Assembly: GCA_013054445.1 (NCBI GenBank) | Contig: JAAMPI010000195.1 | Span: forward strand, 1-53,005 | Source of the DNA: Cudoniella acicularis | Taxonomy: Eukaryota; Ascomycota; Leotiomycetes; Helotiales; Helotiaceae | DNA length: 53,005 bases | Direction: 5' to 3' | In this document: positions 31,960-43,645 of the stretch, in pieces | Position numbering within the stretch: position 1 is the first letter of the stretch | How the letters are laid out: each line of letters starts with the position of its first letter | Program-made: the position numbers and the translations under genes | Notes under the pieces: generated by a model | Told to the model about the DNA's origin: nothing | Databases searched by the model: none | What the model saw: the letters and a program-made list of their open reading frames with translations, nothing else

Positions 31960-32474
31960 GCTAAAGTGTATTACTTTAGATACCAGCACTCTGAGGTACA
32001 GTCCTACAAACTAACGTGCTACTCTAGGGCAAGGTTCCGGGGTTCAAAATCGGCTCCCTTTGACAGGAGCTGTACTACTAGAGGTGGGGTGAGCAGAAGA
32101 TTACGTGCGCCCTGGCTTGGCCCCACACAAAGGGAGGTATAAGAAGGATGCAAACTCGATAAGCAAAATTGAGAAAATTCCTGATTGGGATATCTATGCG
32201 TGCGCTGGGAGCCATTGTCCACGTGAAACCTCCCGCTTCAGCTGCGGGAATGTGAGTGCCTAAGGCTGTAAAACTTGGTAGGTGTGAGGAGGCGGCGTTG
32301 GTAGGCAAAGAAGTCACGTATAGGAGGAAAAGGATTCAGTTACAGAACTAGCCTCTGGCCCCGAAGGTACCAGAGAAGCCCCCTTTTTATTAGCTATCTG
32401 CTTCCGATAAGAGACCGGTGCCAAGATCCAATGATAACAGTAATCAGTGGCATCATCTAACATCCCATGCCACG
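31960..32474. other. Intergenic repeat-rich spacer
   Basis: No gene recognised. Frames on both strands are short and without family resemblance. Confidence 0.4.
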
Positions 32475-32600
32475 TACTCTCCCCCCCTAAATAATTGTAA
32501 TTGTGGGTCCCGTGCAAACCAGGCTGGCATGGTCGTTTTGCCATACCAAAGTACCCCTGCCAGCGGACCCACTGTTACAACCTTTTAGGGGGGGGGAGTA
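32475..32600. repeat. Foldback element with 36-bp arms
   Basis: The left arm TACTCTCCCCCCCTAAATAA continues to GTGGGTCC at 32510. The right arm from GGACCCAC (32565) to AGTA (32600) is its reverse complement with about six mismatches. The loop of about 55 bases itself contains a GGCTGGCA/TGCCAGC pair. Its ends resemble those of the hairpin at 36891. Confidence 0.6.
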
Positions 32601-33942
32601 TCAAGAGCCCAGAACCATGATCCTAGATGTCAGAGGTTTACTACCGACATAGTTCCGGGGATCCGGCAGCCACCCAAGCCACGTGATGGGCGCCAACCGG
32701 CAGGTAAGCGAACCACATCGCAGTAGGCTACACGTGGCATAGCGCTTTGTGGGCACGCTGAAGGTCAACTTTACAGTCCCCGTAACTTCAGCTAGAGAAT
32801 CTGTAGATGCCAACTCTGTAGGGGGTTATAACCTGGATAGTAATACTTGGAGTGACTGATATAGAGCTCTCAGTTGTGTGTGCCTGTATAATTCAGCGCC
32901 TTGTGTATCTCGTATACTAAGTGCATAATACAACACCACTCACATCGCGCTTAAACGATCACACGAACCCCTTGGCATCTCGACTTGACTATCTTCTGAA
33001 GCTATCTTCTCGTAAATACTCTTTACAAACCTATAGTAGGGTCCTAAAACGCTTTATATAATACGAAACTTCTCTGCAGACCGAAGTACTAGCGCCCCGC
33101 TGAATTGTATATCCTACAAGGATGTCCGTATTGTTAAACAAACCTTTATAGAATTGGCCCTTAGTCCGGCTTCTAAATTTATCGCCGCTACTGCTAACAG
33201 ATTTCAATTCTGTAAATTGCTCTTACAGGGTATTCAGAAATTCCATAAGCTATAGAATAAGGTAATAAATAAAGGAGAAAAGGAGGTCCAGTTTAGTATC
33301 CGATCAATTCTCTAGCCGACGACAATTTGATAATAATAATGCTCTTATTTTAATAAATAACTGATACCTCAATATATGAGCGGATAAAGAACAAGGCCCG
33401 AACGATTCACCCGCCGCCTCATCCAGACACGTCCGATAATCAGGTTGTCGGGATGTCCCACAAGCATTCATGGATCCACTTAGGAATATCTGGAGACATT
33501 TTTTGTTAAGACTGTCCATCACTCTGTCAGTCGATTCTGCCGTTTGCAGGCTCTGATAAGCTTTCTCTTGCTAGTGGGGTTTGCCAACTAGTTGCTTAAG
33601 TACCTGAGACGTGATCGCGTCTTGCAGTACTAAAAATCGAATAAAAAAAAAGGTCTGCCCGGACCTGCCTTATATCTAGCAACTTTGAGCTAGATCTCAG
33701 AGGTGGTGGTGCGCTGTGCTCTCTAACGCATGTTCACCTCTCCCACGTATCACTGTGGGGATGTGCAGAGTTCGCCTTCGAATCCGGGGTTAATTTGGAT
33801 AATCGGGGCTTTAATAAAGATTTACCAGAGCCGCGGAGGGAGAGCCACCTGACGTAGCTGCACATATAACAGCAGCACAGGCTGTAGACAACGGCACGAA
33901 AAATAATAATCTCAGTTCGAATATTTTTCTGACGATAGAGGT
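32601..33942. other. Spacer with a possible coding fossil
   Basis: Mostly non-coding. On the plus strand around 33120-33300 one frame reads IELALSPASKFIAATANRFQ and continues with one TAG to about 33300, with coding-like composition but no family I can name; it may be transposon-derived. The minus frame at 33304-33522 is unrecognised. Confidence 0.35.
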
Positions 33943-34326
33943 TTATTCGTCCTTGGCAGAGGCCGGTATATCCACTTTCCCATCTATGCCCTGGGCCTGC
34001 TCTGTCTGGACTATTAGAGCCCGGTCCAACCCACCAACTTCTGTATCGTTTTGGACACTGCTCGCAACAACCATCCACTTCCTCGGGTCGTTAGAACCGA
34101 AGTTGCGGCTCTGAATCTGGAAACGTTGTCGGATTGGAGCGAGTGCCTCTTGCGACCATCCTTCTCCACCGTGACTCTGATCGAGCCTTAATCGGACCAC
34201 CCATCCATACGCCTGTCGCTTCCGAACATTAAAGACGACCATAGAATCCCCACGAGTAGTTAAAACTCGCGCTATAGCAATCCGCGGGTGATCGCCATCC
34301 CAAGTCAACCCCGCCTTGTCTTTCAT
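33943..34326 (-). CDS. Hypothetical protein, 127 residues
   Basis: A minus-strand frame from an ATG at 34326-34324 with coding-like composition (HPRIAIARVLTTRGDSMVVF, NVRKRQAYGWVVRLRLDQ) and no membrane segment, signal peptide or known motif. Its start lies only 36 bp from the TmpA-like start on the other strand, leaving no room for two ordinary promoters. It may be part of a longer gene with upstream exons, or a spurious frame in a 5' leader. Function unknown. Confidence 0.35.
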   Translation of the reverse strand: MKDKAGLTWDGDHPRIAIARVLTTRGDSMVVFNVRKRQAYGWVVRLRLDQSHGGEGWSQEALAPIRQRFQIQSRNFGSNDPRKWMVVASSVQNDTEVGGLDRALIVQTEQAQGIDGKVDIPASAKDE

Positions 34327-34362
34327 CTCATCTGGGTCTCAAGGACTTGACATATCTCCAAC

Positions 34363-36399
34363 ATGATCTCACAGCAAAGTCACCACGCTGGCGGCCACAG
34401 TCAGGACTTTGATGGCGCAGAGAAAGGTCTGTACGACAACACGCAGAGCTTGGACGTGTTGCCATCTCTCGGCCAGGTAGACCAGAGGACGCCAATACAC
34501 ATCGAGACCCTCCTGTCCTCTATCTCACCAATCCATGAAGGCATTACACCGTCCACAAGTGTGCCAGTACTGTCCCTATCATGGCCCGTAGGGTGGCAGG
34601 GCACCAATGATACGGTACCCAATCCAGCAGCCAAGAAACCAGCGCGACCAAAACAAAAGATTAGTCGATGGATCCTCTTTCAACTTTGGTTCAACACGTA
34701 CCGAAAGTTTTTCACCTTTGTCACGTTGCTCAACCTGGCCGGAATAATCATGGCCACACTCGATCGTTTCCCTTACGCCGAGAACCACCTCGGCGCTTTG
34801 GTGCTTGGCAACCTACTCTGCGCAATTCTGATGCGAAACGAGTTGTTCCTGCGGTTCCTATATACAATCGCCATCTATGGCTTGCGAAGTGTACGTCACT
34901 TTCTTTACCATTCACACAACGGGCGCTAATGAAAGTTTCATTAGTGGGCTCCATTGAGCATTAAGCTAGCAGTAACTTCGATTTTGCAACACGTCGGAGG
35001 CATCCATTCGGGATGCGCACTCTCCGGCGCTGGGTAAAACAACCCTGTAACCCAACGGCGAGCGGGACTGACAGAGTCTTCAGATGGCTAGTATTCAAGA
35101 TTGTCGACATCATACGGCATCACGCCGCTCAGCACGATGCTGTGATTGTCATGGGCGTCATCACAAACATCCTTGTGATCATTTCCGTCCTGAGCGCCTT
35201 CCCATGGGTTCGCAAGTCAGTGTTTCAATTTCCATGTTAGATATGTCGGTAACTGACTCCACAATTAGCTACCATCATAACATATTTGAGAAGCACCATC
35301 GCTTTATTGGATGGCTGGGTCTAGCGGTATGTACACCCCAAACCGACCTCGGGACTAGTACTGACAAATACTAGACCACCTGGACCTTCGTGATCTTGGG
35401 AAATACCTACGATACGAAACTTGGGCAATGGAGAACCGACGCTAATTCTCTGCTCAGCGCACAGGAGCTCTGGTTTGCCGTGTTCATGACAGTATTGTAC
35501 GTTTTTCTCCAGTTGTCCAGTGACTATACTCATGCTCTATAGTGTCCTCATCCCTTGGCTTTCTCTTCGAGAGGTCCCTGTGGAAGTTGAAATCGTGAGT
35601 AATCCCTGGTTTTTTGCTCGAAATCGACTGAAATATGGTTTTAGCCATCGTCCAAAGTCGCCATTCTCCGTTTTGACCGCGGGATGCAACAAGGCCTCCT
35701 AGGCAGAATCAGTCGCACCTCGATCATGGAGTACCACGCCTTTGGAATCATCAGCGAGGGCCCAAAATCTCCGTTTCATTATATGATCTGTGGTGTTCAA
35801 GGTGACTTTACGAAGGGTTTAGTTGCCGATCCACCCAAAGCCGTATGGACTAGGGAGCTGAAGTTCGGTATGCTCGTTCTCTCATCCCCAAAATGGCCAT
35901 CCACTAATATATAATAGCTGGTGTTGGGCATGCATCCGCGATGTTTAAAAGAGGAATCCGCATCTGCACCGGAACCGGTATCGGGGCAGCGCTGTCCACC
36001 TGCATCCAGAGCCCAAATTGGTACGCCGCTCTCAAACACTTTTTTGGAACCTTTTTTCTGACGTTCTGCTAGGTTCCTCATTTGGATAGGCTCTGATCAA
36101 GAGAGAACCTTTGGACCAACAATAACGGGTCTAATCCGCAAACACATCGAGCCCGAGAGAATGATCCTCTGGGACTCGAAGAAACAAGGAGGACGACCAG
36201 ATACTATGCAACTCCTCAAAGACACGTGGACGAGCTTTGGAGCCGAGGTCATCTTCATTACCTCCAACATGCAGGGCAATGATGAGATGATGCAAGGTTG
36301 CTGTGCAGGTACGTACATCAGCGTCCTGATCCACGGCAAATCACTAACCTCTGGTACTCAGCTGGATTACACGCATTCGGCACTCTGTGGGACTTCTGA
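34363..36399 (+). CDS. TmpA-like integral membrane protein
   Basis: Ten exons fit exactly: 34363-34890, 34945-35033, 35084-35215, 35269-35326, 35375-35496, 35543-35594, 35645-35867, 35918-36020, 36073-36308 and 36362-36399. They give 1581 coding bases, 526 residues, with no stop or frame break. An N-terminal low-complexity region of about 100 residues precedes membrane spans (FFTFVTLLNLAGIIMATLDR, ALVLGNLLCAILM, AVIVMGVITNILVIISVLSA, IGWLGLATTWTFVILG, ELWFAVFMT). The conserved HVGGIHSGCA lies between spans, then a soluble C-terminal half with VAILRFDRGMQQGLLGRISR, MICGVQGDFTKGLVADPPK and RICTGTGIGAALSTCIQSPN, ending HAFGTLWDF. Aspergillus nidulans TmpA belongs here and is described as a membrane oxidoreductase-like regulator of conidiation. 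Role here inferred. Confidence 0.9.
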
Positions 36400-36890
36400 T
36401 AATCCGGGATCTCGGATAGTGTATCGCCTTCCTGGAATTGGTGTTTCGCAGAGAGTCAAGCAGTATGGACCAAGTAGAGTTTCGATAGAGTCAAGTGCAG
36501 CATGGGCCGAGTAGAAGTTTAGACATATGACTGCCGCGTGGCTGGGATGTTAACTTACCAGAGAGATTAATCTGAAATTAATTAAATTAGCGAGCAGGCA
36601 GCGAGAAACCTACGCGTTCAATAAGCCTGTGCTTTCCGTTCGCTTATGGATTACGTTAACCCGATCACAAACCGCTGGTCGAGGATTGGGATGTGCCAAC
36701 GTGACGACCATCTCGATTACGGATGGATGGACTAAGTTCGACCACAATTAAGAGTTACAGGGTATAATGCATTACACTTTTAGGTTTAGGGTCAAGGTTA
36801 CGGGGTATAATACATTACCTAATTAGGCAAGAGGCCAGTTCCTTGACTTCTACTGTAGTTATCGCACGTAGATTGTTACTACTCTAAAAT
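36400..36890. other. Intergenic, short internal repeat
   Basis: No gene seen. A short repeat, ACAGGGTATAATGCATTAC near 36758 and ACGGGGTATAATACATTACC near 36799, is present; it is unassigned. Confidence 0.4.
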
Positions 36891-36973
36891 ATACTATCCC
36901 CCCCGGTTCAGTTGTTAGTTCTATCACCAGATTTTGCTGGCCCCACCGACAACTGAACGGGTGGGGATAGTAT
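36891..36973. repeat. 83-bp hairpin / foldback element
   Basis: The left arm ATACTATCCCCCCCGGTTCA continues GTTGT. The right arm from ACAACTGAAC to GGGGATAGTAT is its reverse complement with about two mismatches over 25 bases. The loop is about 33 bases. The ends (TACT then C-rich) resemble the foldback at 32475. Confidence 0.65.
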
Positions 36974-37118
36974 CAAGTGACGATTAGAGGCCTATTCATT
37001 ACCAAGCCGGGCGCATAGAGGCCATGGATCGCCGTCGAGGCGTCATATTATCGTTGCCGTTACGGTTTTGAGGAGGGCGCACGGGCCGCCCGCGCGCCCG
37101 AACACTACATCACGTTAA

Positions 37119-37381
37119 CGAGCTAGGGGGCATGGGTCTATGCTCTACAGGGGATTTTCCGAGCCTCGCCAACCCCTTCAGGGCTCAAAATCCAAGAGTC
37201 GTGACCATCACTTCAAAAGTTTAGAGCCACCGAGACATTTATCATTCCCAAGTTATCGTACATCGCGATCAAATTAGATAAACTACCCTTTACTCAATTT
37301 ACATTATTGTTTTTGAGAACTTGATAATTTTGTTTGGGTGCAAAATGCCCTATAGAGCACAGATCCATGCCTCCCAGCTCG
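37119..37381. repeat. 263-bp MITE with about 41-bp TIRs and TAA duplication
   Basis: The left end CGAGCTAGGGGGCATGGGTC continues TATGCTCTACAGGGGATTTT. The reverse complement of the right end is CGAGCTGGGAGGCATGGATC, continuing TGTGCTCTATAGGGCATTTT; nearly all mismatches are transitions. TAA flanks both sides (37116-37118 and 37382-37384). It has the same terminal CGAGC and target type as the other small elements. No coding capacity. Confidence 0.88.
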
Positions 37382-37384
37382 TAA

Positions 37385-39223
37385 GGCCGCCTCGCTTAGC
37401 TGGCCGCTCACCTGTGTATAGACACTTAAAATACTACCCCTATTAAATGTTCAATAGGGCAGGAATATAGTTAGGAGGACTAATACTTAGTTCTTAGAGG
37501 AGTACTGCAAAACAAAAGTTCTCGTTGTGTCTTTGCCAACTCAGTCAGTTAACACGGACAAAGCTACGATTTGTTGATTTGATAGGGTTGTGTTATATTC
37601 TACTTACCCGGAGACTTGTACAAGTTCTACTTTAGCAAGTTGTTTATTTTGCCATCATTATGTTATATATCGTCGAGCGGACTTCGTAGTCCTGTCAACT
37701 ACAACCTCCTGACTGCCTTCTATTTATATCTAGGTAATCGAGATGATTAAACAAGAATTTCCGGAGACTCAACTGATAGTACAGAGCATTTAATTCATCA
37801 AGATGGTCATGATATAGTCTCTTCATTTAATGACAATAACATAATCAGGATGATCGATATTCAATTACCCGCAAACCGGTCGCAGCGTCTCTGAGGGTGG
37901 TCGGAGAAGCATCTTGTACTTTATGTACAAGTTGAGGTCCCTACCGCCAACAAACAGAATCCATAAAGGATTTTCTTAATTCAGAAAACACGGGCCGTAA
38001 CCATTTAGGGCTAGCCTTAAGCTAGATATTCTTTATAGAAAGTATTACTTAGAAATATAACTTAAAGTACTTATCTAAGCGATACTTATTATAATATCGC
38101 TTTTAATTTGCTTATACTTTCATCTAGAGCTATTTCAGGGAATTCCCGATTCTTATAAAATAAAATAAAACTTGGCGAAGTTAAGATATCCTTTCTGCGC
38201 TTCGGCGGTCGGCGCGTTCTCTGGATTTCTCACCAAGAGTCCTTCAAGGATAACACGATTTATTTTAAAAGTTAATATGAAAAAATGACACCACATCAAA
38301 CATAATCTGTAATAATTTTTAAGAACTTTCTTTTTTTCAAAAAAACCCCCCCCCCCCCCCCCTTCGTGGTTATTTTGTTTATTTTGAAGTGTTTCATGTC
38401 TTGTCGTGGTGTAGACTGCTAGGCATCCGTGAGGTTACAATTTAAACTCTTAAAGTCCAAGCAGTAATCTTCATACACTCACGTGAAAAAAAAGTACTAG
38501 GACAAGGAGATGCAGGATCTTTAATTTGACATACGAAGCAAATGAGACTTGAGGGATGCACTGCACGCCCATGTGAGGAGAAAAATTTGCCAGTGACCCC
38601 GATAGGACTAAAACAGATTAAAAAATTAAGGCTCGCCCCGAAATGCGGTTGTATTCCGGTGGGCGCTGCTGGAGTTGCTTCCATATGAAGAAGAGCCTCT
38701 GTCAAGAGTTATAAAAGTGACAGAAAAGGTGGTGTGGTAAATTAAATAGTGTGGAAGGCTGTGTAGCTTTATAAATTAAGTCGGGTGGTAAGCAATTAGC
38801 GGGCGCCAATGAGATATATGAGTCGGGCAAATCTCACTTTATGATGGGAGACTAAAGGGAAAGAATTAGGAAGTTGATGTCTATTGCGGGGTAACGGCCA
38901 ACACGAGGTATAGATGCGTGATCAGAGAATTTATGCCTTAAAAGCAGCGCATCATACCACAGACGTGATTTATATTGCATTGGGGTTGGGAATATGTGCA
39001 TTCATACCAATTCAGTAGTATGGTTGCATGGCACATAGCTAAAAGGGAAACCTCCTAGTCATCTTTTTGAGGTTTGTAGCTTTGTGAAACCGACCTTGAA
39101 TATATGCTTATATATCCCACTCAGCCTCTTGGAGCCCGCATTTTTCAAAACACAAGGGACAGCTGAGTAGCTACAACAAAAACTTTCATAACTTCGAAAG
39201 AACAAAAGTTATCTCGACTTACT
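37385..39223. other. 1.8-kb gene-poor spacer
   Basis: No gene is supported. It contains TA-rich stretches and a poly-C run of about 16-17 bases near 38346-38362, where assembly may be unreliable. A minus frame at 38442-38705 is unrecognised. The last 100 bp before the secreted-protein gene include TATGCTTATATATCCC near 39103, a plausible TATA-like element. Confidence 0.4.
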
Positions 39224-39918
39224 ATGCTTTCTCTCTCAACGATTCTCGCCACTCTTGGCCTTACCAAAACCGCAGTTGCGGCAGGCACCGCAACTTTATA
39301 CAACAGTTACAACTGCGACGAAGGCGTACGAGGCCCTACGTGCTACAACCTGCCAGAGTTGAGATGCTGCATCAGCGCTAATGGGGTACGCCAAACTCAT
39401 TTCCCCAAGTTCTTAAAACATGTAGCTCACCCCCTCTTCCACAGTACTACTACGAAAGCGGCCGAGTCTGAGCAGGAAACGTCTACGTGAGTTCCATCGG
39501 ATACAATAACAACGGGAACTGTAGAGAGGCACGCACTGCCGTGGGAAGTACCTGCCTTGACACCGGCTACCGCGACATCTACGGTGCTTTCTGGTTTAGC
39601 TGCACCAGAACGTGCAGTGTCGCAGAGGCGCTCGGGGTCGCCGACAACACTACGATTGCAGCTGAGCAAGCCCGAGTTGATAGGCCGGCTGTCCAATGCG
39701 AAGGGTACCAGCTCGCCGACGCATATCACATTGCATTTCCGGGTCAGAGGCAGAAGCCATATTCGGCAGCCGTGGTGCAGAAGCTCATGGATGCGGATGT
39801 TGTGGACTGGCCGACGGGCTCATTTAAGGAAGATAAAATTGTGGAAGCTATCGCCATTCTCGAGGTCACTGGAGATGGGTTGACCGATGCAGAGAAAGCC
39901 ATGTTGCATGAAGACTGA
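39224..39918 (+). pseudogene. Small secreted Cys-rich protein with an in-frame stop
   Basis: Exon 1 (39224-39385) encodes a signal peptide (MLSLSTILATLGLTKTAVAA) and LYNSYNCDEGVRGPTCYN with further Cys. A GTACGC donor and CCACAG acceptor define an intron 39386-39444. Exon 2 continues in phase as YYYESGRV, meets TGA at 39469-39471, then runs in the same frame through NVYVSSIGYNNNG, several Cys and a helical C-terminus (DGLTDAEKAM) to TGA at 39916. About 210 residues would result without the stop. Eight or more Cys and the signal peptide suggest an extracellular protein, possibly effector-like, but no family is recognised. Either a nonsense allele or an unrecognised splice variant. Confidence 0.55.
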
Positions 39919-40395
39919 AGATCAGGCTGGCACTAGTTCATTTGAACATATGTTGGATGCATTTAATGAATGCAAATTCTCTAAATTGAAAAGTATCAGT
40001 TCCTAATTTTTGTGCAAGGTCTGGCTGATAGCCTGGACAAGAAGAGAAAATTGACCGTCATTTCTGCGACATCCCCTAATTAAAACACACTTTACAATCC
40101 TATTTATTCATCTTATCTACGAGCAATATGGCACTCATATAATCAGTTTTGAATATCCCCGCGCAATGTCAATCGCAGTACAACAACCTCCAGCTCTACC
40201 CCGCCCCCTTTTCGGCTCGCTTAATGATCGGACCCCGTCACAGCGCGAAAAGTATGAAGATGGACTTGAATAAGTAGGAAGCCTAGAATATTGCAAAAAT
40301 AAAATATCCCAAGAACGAGATCATTTATAGACTGTCATTCCTTAAAAGTAGTAACATAATAAAAAACAAAATCCTTGGAATTTCAAAATTTCTTT
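39919..40395. other. Intergenic between convergent genes
   Basis: A spacer between two gene 3' ends. Nothing recognised beyond AT-rich sequence. Confidence 0.4.
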
Positions 40396-41380
40396 CTATT
40401 TTAACAAATATGTTCGTGAAGGATTTGGGCCACTTCCGCTACTTGCAGCCATAGCTACACTGAGAAACTCTACGACCTCTCTATGTCCATAATGCACAGC
40501 TTCATCAAGCGGTGTTTTCCCCGACTTTCCGTGAGTATTTTTAGAGAATAAATCGGCACCATGCTCAACCAAGAACTGCACATTCCGAAACTGTCCCGCA
40601 GCTGCAGCCGAATAAAGAGGCGCACAACTGAAGTGAGGCGTTTCTGAAAACTCACTACGAGAACAGCATTCTTTGTCTCCAATCTCGTTAACGTCAATTC
40701 CTAGCTCGAACAAATGTTCCATCATTGGGGCACGATTTGGCAATCCCATGGATGCTGCTGCATGAAGCGGATCACAAACTCCCAGCTGAGCACCATGCTT
40801 TAAGAGAATATCGAACACTTCTGTAGATGATGCAGCTGCCGCAATACTCAATGCAGCGGCGAAATCTGGTGCTGGCCCCACATTCGAGTGAAACCCCACG
40901 TTGGCGAGCCGAACGACTTTAATGGCGTTTGGATCTGCTCCATTGTCTAGAAACCAGCCTACAAGGACGTGGTCTGGATCGGAAACTTTTGTAGTGATAG
41001 CCCATCTGTGGTGAATGCCAGTCAGTCAGTATCTTGCAGAGTATTATTTCTTCATCCTTTCGAGTGCGTCAACTTATGGGTCGACAGGATGCCAAGATAT
41101 CAACTTACAATAGGTTTGGTCCAGCTCGACTCGTAACCTCATTCACATCCCAGCCCCTATCGAGCAATTCCTGAAATACCTCCACAAAACCCCCCATAAT
41201 CGCATGAGACACCAAAGTCTCCTCCACAACATCCCCCTTTTCAAAATGATACCTCATCACCTCCACCTTACCCTTTTCAGCAGCACCCTTCATTCCCTGC
41301 TGCAAATAAAATACCGCTCTCTTCTCCCCCTCCACCAGCTCTCGAACAGCATCTATATTACCTTTCTTACTCGCTTCCAC
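40396..41380 (-). CDS. Ankyrin-repeat protein
   Basis: Two exons on the minus strand join in phase: about 41380-41109 and 41005-40396, with intron 41108-41006 (GTAAGT...CACAG). Ankyrin repeats are visible throughout, such as LVEASKKGNIDAVRELVE, FDILLKHGAQLGVCDPLHAA, VQFLVEHGADLFSKN and KTPLDEAVHYGHREVVEFL, giving roughly six or seven repeats in about 305 residues. Ankyrin arrays bind other proteins; the partner is unknown. The frame is open upstream to about 41486 but has no ATG there, so the true start is in an unresolved upstream exon; the ATG at about 41600 is a candidate. No damage seen. Confidence 0.75.
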
Positions 41381-41486
41381 AAGCGGAAAAGTATTCTTGT
41401 AATCGTGATAACCTAGTTTCCGCCAGTAGTGCTTTCTATCTGTTGGGGTGAGGTGTTGGACCGTATGTTTGTTCCCAGGTTAGAGT

Positions 41487-42777
41487 TTAGCTGTGGGGGT
41501 GGGGGTCTGGTGGGAGTTGAGGTAGTACGTATTTTGATGATTTGGTGAGTCGTGCCACTCGCAGGGCTAGTACGGGATGTTCTCTCATTTTAGATTGTGT
41601 ATTGTTAGATTTGGAATTTGGGAATGAGTTCAGTTTCAGTTCAATGAATGCATAGAATTCCGAGAGAGAAAAAAAGGGGGTGGTTGCTTTCTATAGAAAG
41701 GAGAGCAAAACAGTAAGTATATCCGGGCATGATTTTGGCGTGCCGGGCGTTGACTTACTAGGGTTTGAGGCCAGGCCAAATGGTTTTTTGGAGACAGTGA
41801 GGCTTTGGCTTGGGTTGGTTGGAGCTAGGATGTTGATCCTGTCGTTGGTGTTTAAGGCGGATTTTTTTGGCAGGTATATGGGTCAGAAGTCAGAAGCTAA
41901 CACTTTTCAATCAACAAAAAGTGTGGTTTCACATAGAGTTTGGATAATTTGTGTTTTTTGCAGCCTGCTCTTCTATGTTGAGTTTCCTCGCGAGTCGCGA
42001 CATTTGAACGGCTTGATTTTTTGGAATACATTGTTAGCATTAGACTTGCCTAATAAGATTAAAATGCTGCTAATATGATAATTTTGGTTATTTGTGCGTT
42101 TAAAACTTGTGGTTGATTTGATCTGTTGAAGTGTTTTGGTTTAGTTTGCAAGAATGTCGCAAAGCTGGGTGGAAATACCATACGTCGTGTTTGTTTGACA
42201 AATCCACTAAAAATATTTGAGAAGAAATCAATACTAGAGATGCACCTCTGAATAGGACCTTGTACAATATGACTTTTCAGGGGTATTATAAGAATATGAA
42301 AAAGTTTGTGGAAGGACACTTTCGGACAAAAGCGTAAATGAGAACATGGAAACTTCAATATCTCAATCGCTGTGAGTTATCGAAAGGGAAAAAATGCACT
42401 CCTAGACCCCTACACTCTCCACTAGCTATTTCACGCTTCTAGCGATAAAGAGATGCTAGTCTTTTCGGTTTTCTTGTGTACTGCATTTTATAAATCTATT
42501 TATGCTATTACAAAAATGTAACAAAAAAACGTCTTAAGTTATTTAATATCTAAATATTGGAAGAAAGAATTTATGTCTCTTCTCTAGAACATTGTTAGTG
42601 TCTTTTTGATATTATGATTTAAAATGCGGTTAAAGACAAATCTGCCCTGTGGGAAACTCCGATGAATTATTACTTTCCTAGAAGAGGACAAAGCATTCGT
42701 AAATACAATTATACCTAAACCATCCCCCGCATTACATACCCCTCTAATATCGCGCTACTACATTCCTTCTCGCTATT
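41487..42777. other. Spacer, nothing firm
   Basis: Probably includes the 5' exon of the ankyrin gene near 41500-41610 (ATG followed by REHPVLALRVARL on the minus strand). Frames at 41680-42078 (plus) and 42059-42358 (minus) have no family resemblance and look like chance frames in AT-rich DNA. Confidence 0.35.
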
Positions 42778-43645
42778 CTATTTCTCCGGCAACTCAACAT
42801 TTAAACCCGGACTCGGACTCACAAAAGGCTGCGCCATCGCGGCCTGACCACCACCATGGCCATAGGACGAGACCGTATCCCGATGACTCTGCTGAGCCCC
42901 ACCCTCCAATTCCGAGCGCTGTTGATTCCTACCAGCTAACCCCAGCGTGCCGCTCTTTCTCCTCTTTCTAAGGCTGAATATCAGGGCAGCAAGTAATCCA
43001 AGACAGAGTAATGCGAACGGAATACCGAGACCAAGTCCGACTTTGCTCGCCTCTGATAGCCCACTTGGTGATGGCTCAGGGACACTGATGGTATGCGTTG
43101 CAGTCACAGTGGCAGTCGTGGTGTAAGTTGGGTTTATCGGGAATGAAGTGCTCGTGCTATTCTGACTCCCGCCCACTACCAGAAAAGCACGACTGTCTAG
43201 TGTAAAAGAATCGACGCCAGTCGCATCATTTAACTGGAAGAACATTCGTGGGTTTTACACGATGAGATCGAGCGTGACGTTGTCGTTGGTGCCAATGGTC
43301 CATTCGAAAACACCCGTGTTTGTCGCGTTGTCTTAAAACAGGAATTAGAGGCTGCTAGAATCGATGGAGATGGAGAAAGGAGCAAGAGGTGGAAAGGTTG
43401 GGAAGAGACAAACCCAGAAGTATGGCGTACGTAATACCGTATTCCCAAATATTGGCTGAGGAAAGCGGATCGAGTCGCAAGTGTACGCGAGGTGCGGTCT
43501 GATTCCAGGTGATGGAGATTGTTTGGCCTAGCACATACGTTCGTGTGTAATCAGGATTGTCGACTGGGGGTTCGGTGAAGGCATATCCGGTAGTGGTGCT
43601 AGCAAAAACTAGTAGCGCAGTAATAACGATTCCAAGGCTAATCAT
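42778..43645 (-). pseudogene. Single-pass membrane glycoprotein with an in-frame stop
   Basis: Exon 1 (43645-43438) encodes a signal peptide (MISLGIVITALLVFASTTTG) and an ectodomain with ITWNQTAPRVHL. After an intron (43437-43332) exon 2 continues in phase as DNATNTGVFEWTIGTNDNVT, reaches TAA at 43257-43255, then in the same frame goes on with FFQLNDATGVDSF, a Ser/Thr-rich stalk, one membrane span (VGLGLGIPFALLCLGLLAAL), an RKRRK stop-transfer and a cytoplasmic tail to 42778. It resembles fungal surface glycoproteins with a beta-sandwich ectodomain. A CAA-to-TAA change (a CpA-to-TpA transition) would explain the stop. Without it the protein would be about 254 residues. Function unknown. Confidence 0.6.

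Noticed and set aside
32573..32935. A second LTR (TGTTACAACC...ATACAACA) of copia type
   Set aside because: The ends look LTR-like, but there is no matching target duplication, no primer site, no coding neighbour, and the left end lies within the foldback arm.
33765..33795. tRNA-like TTCGAATCC segment
   Set aside because: There is no acceptor, D or anticodon arm at the right distances. No convincing tRNA or rRNA gene was found anywhere in the window.
38346..38362. The poly-C tract as a functional element
   Set aside because: A simple homopolymer in non-coding DNA; more likely an assembly-sensitive low-complexity run.
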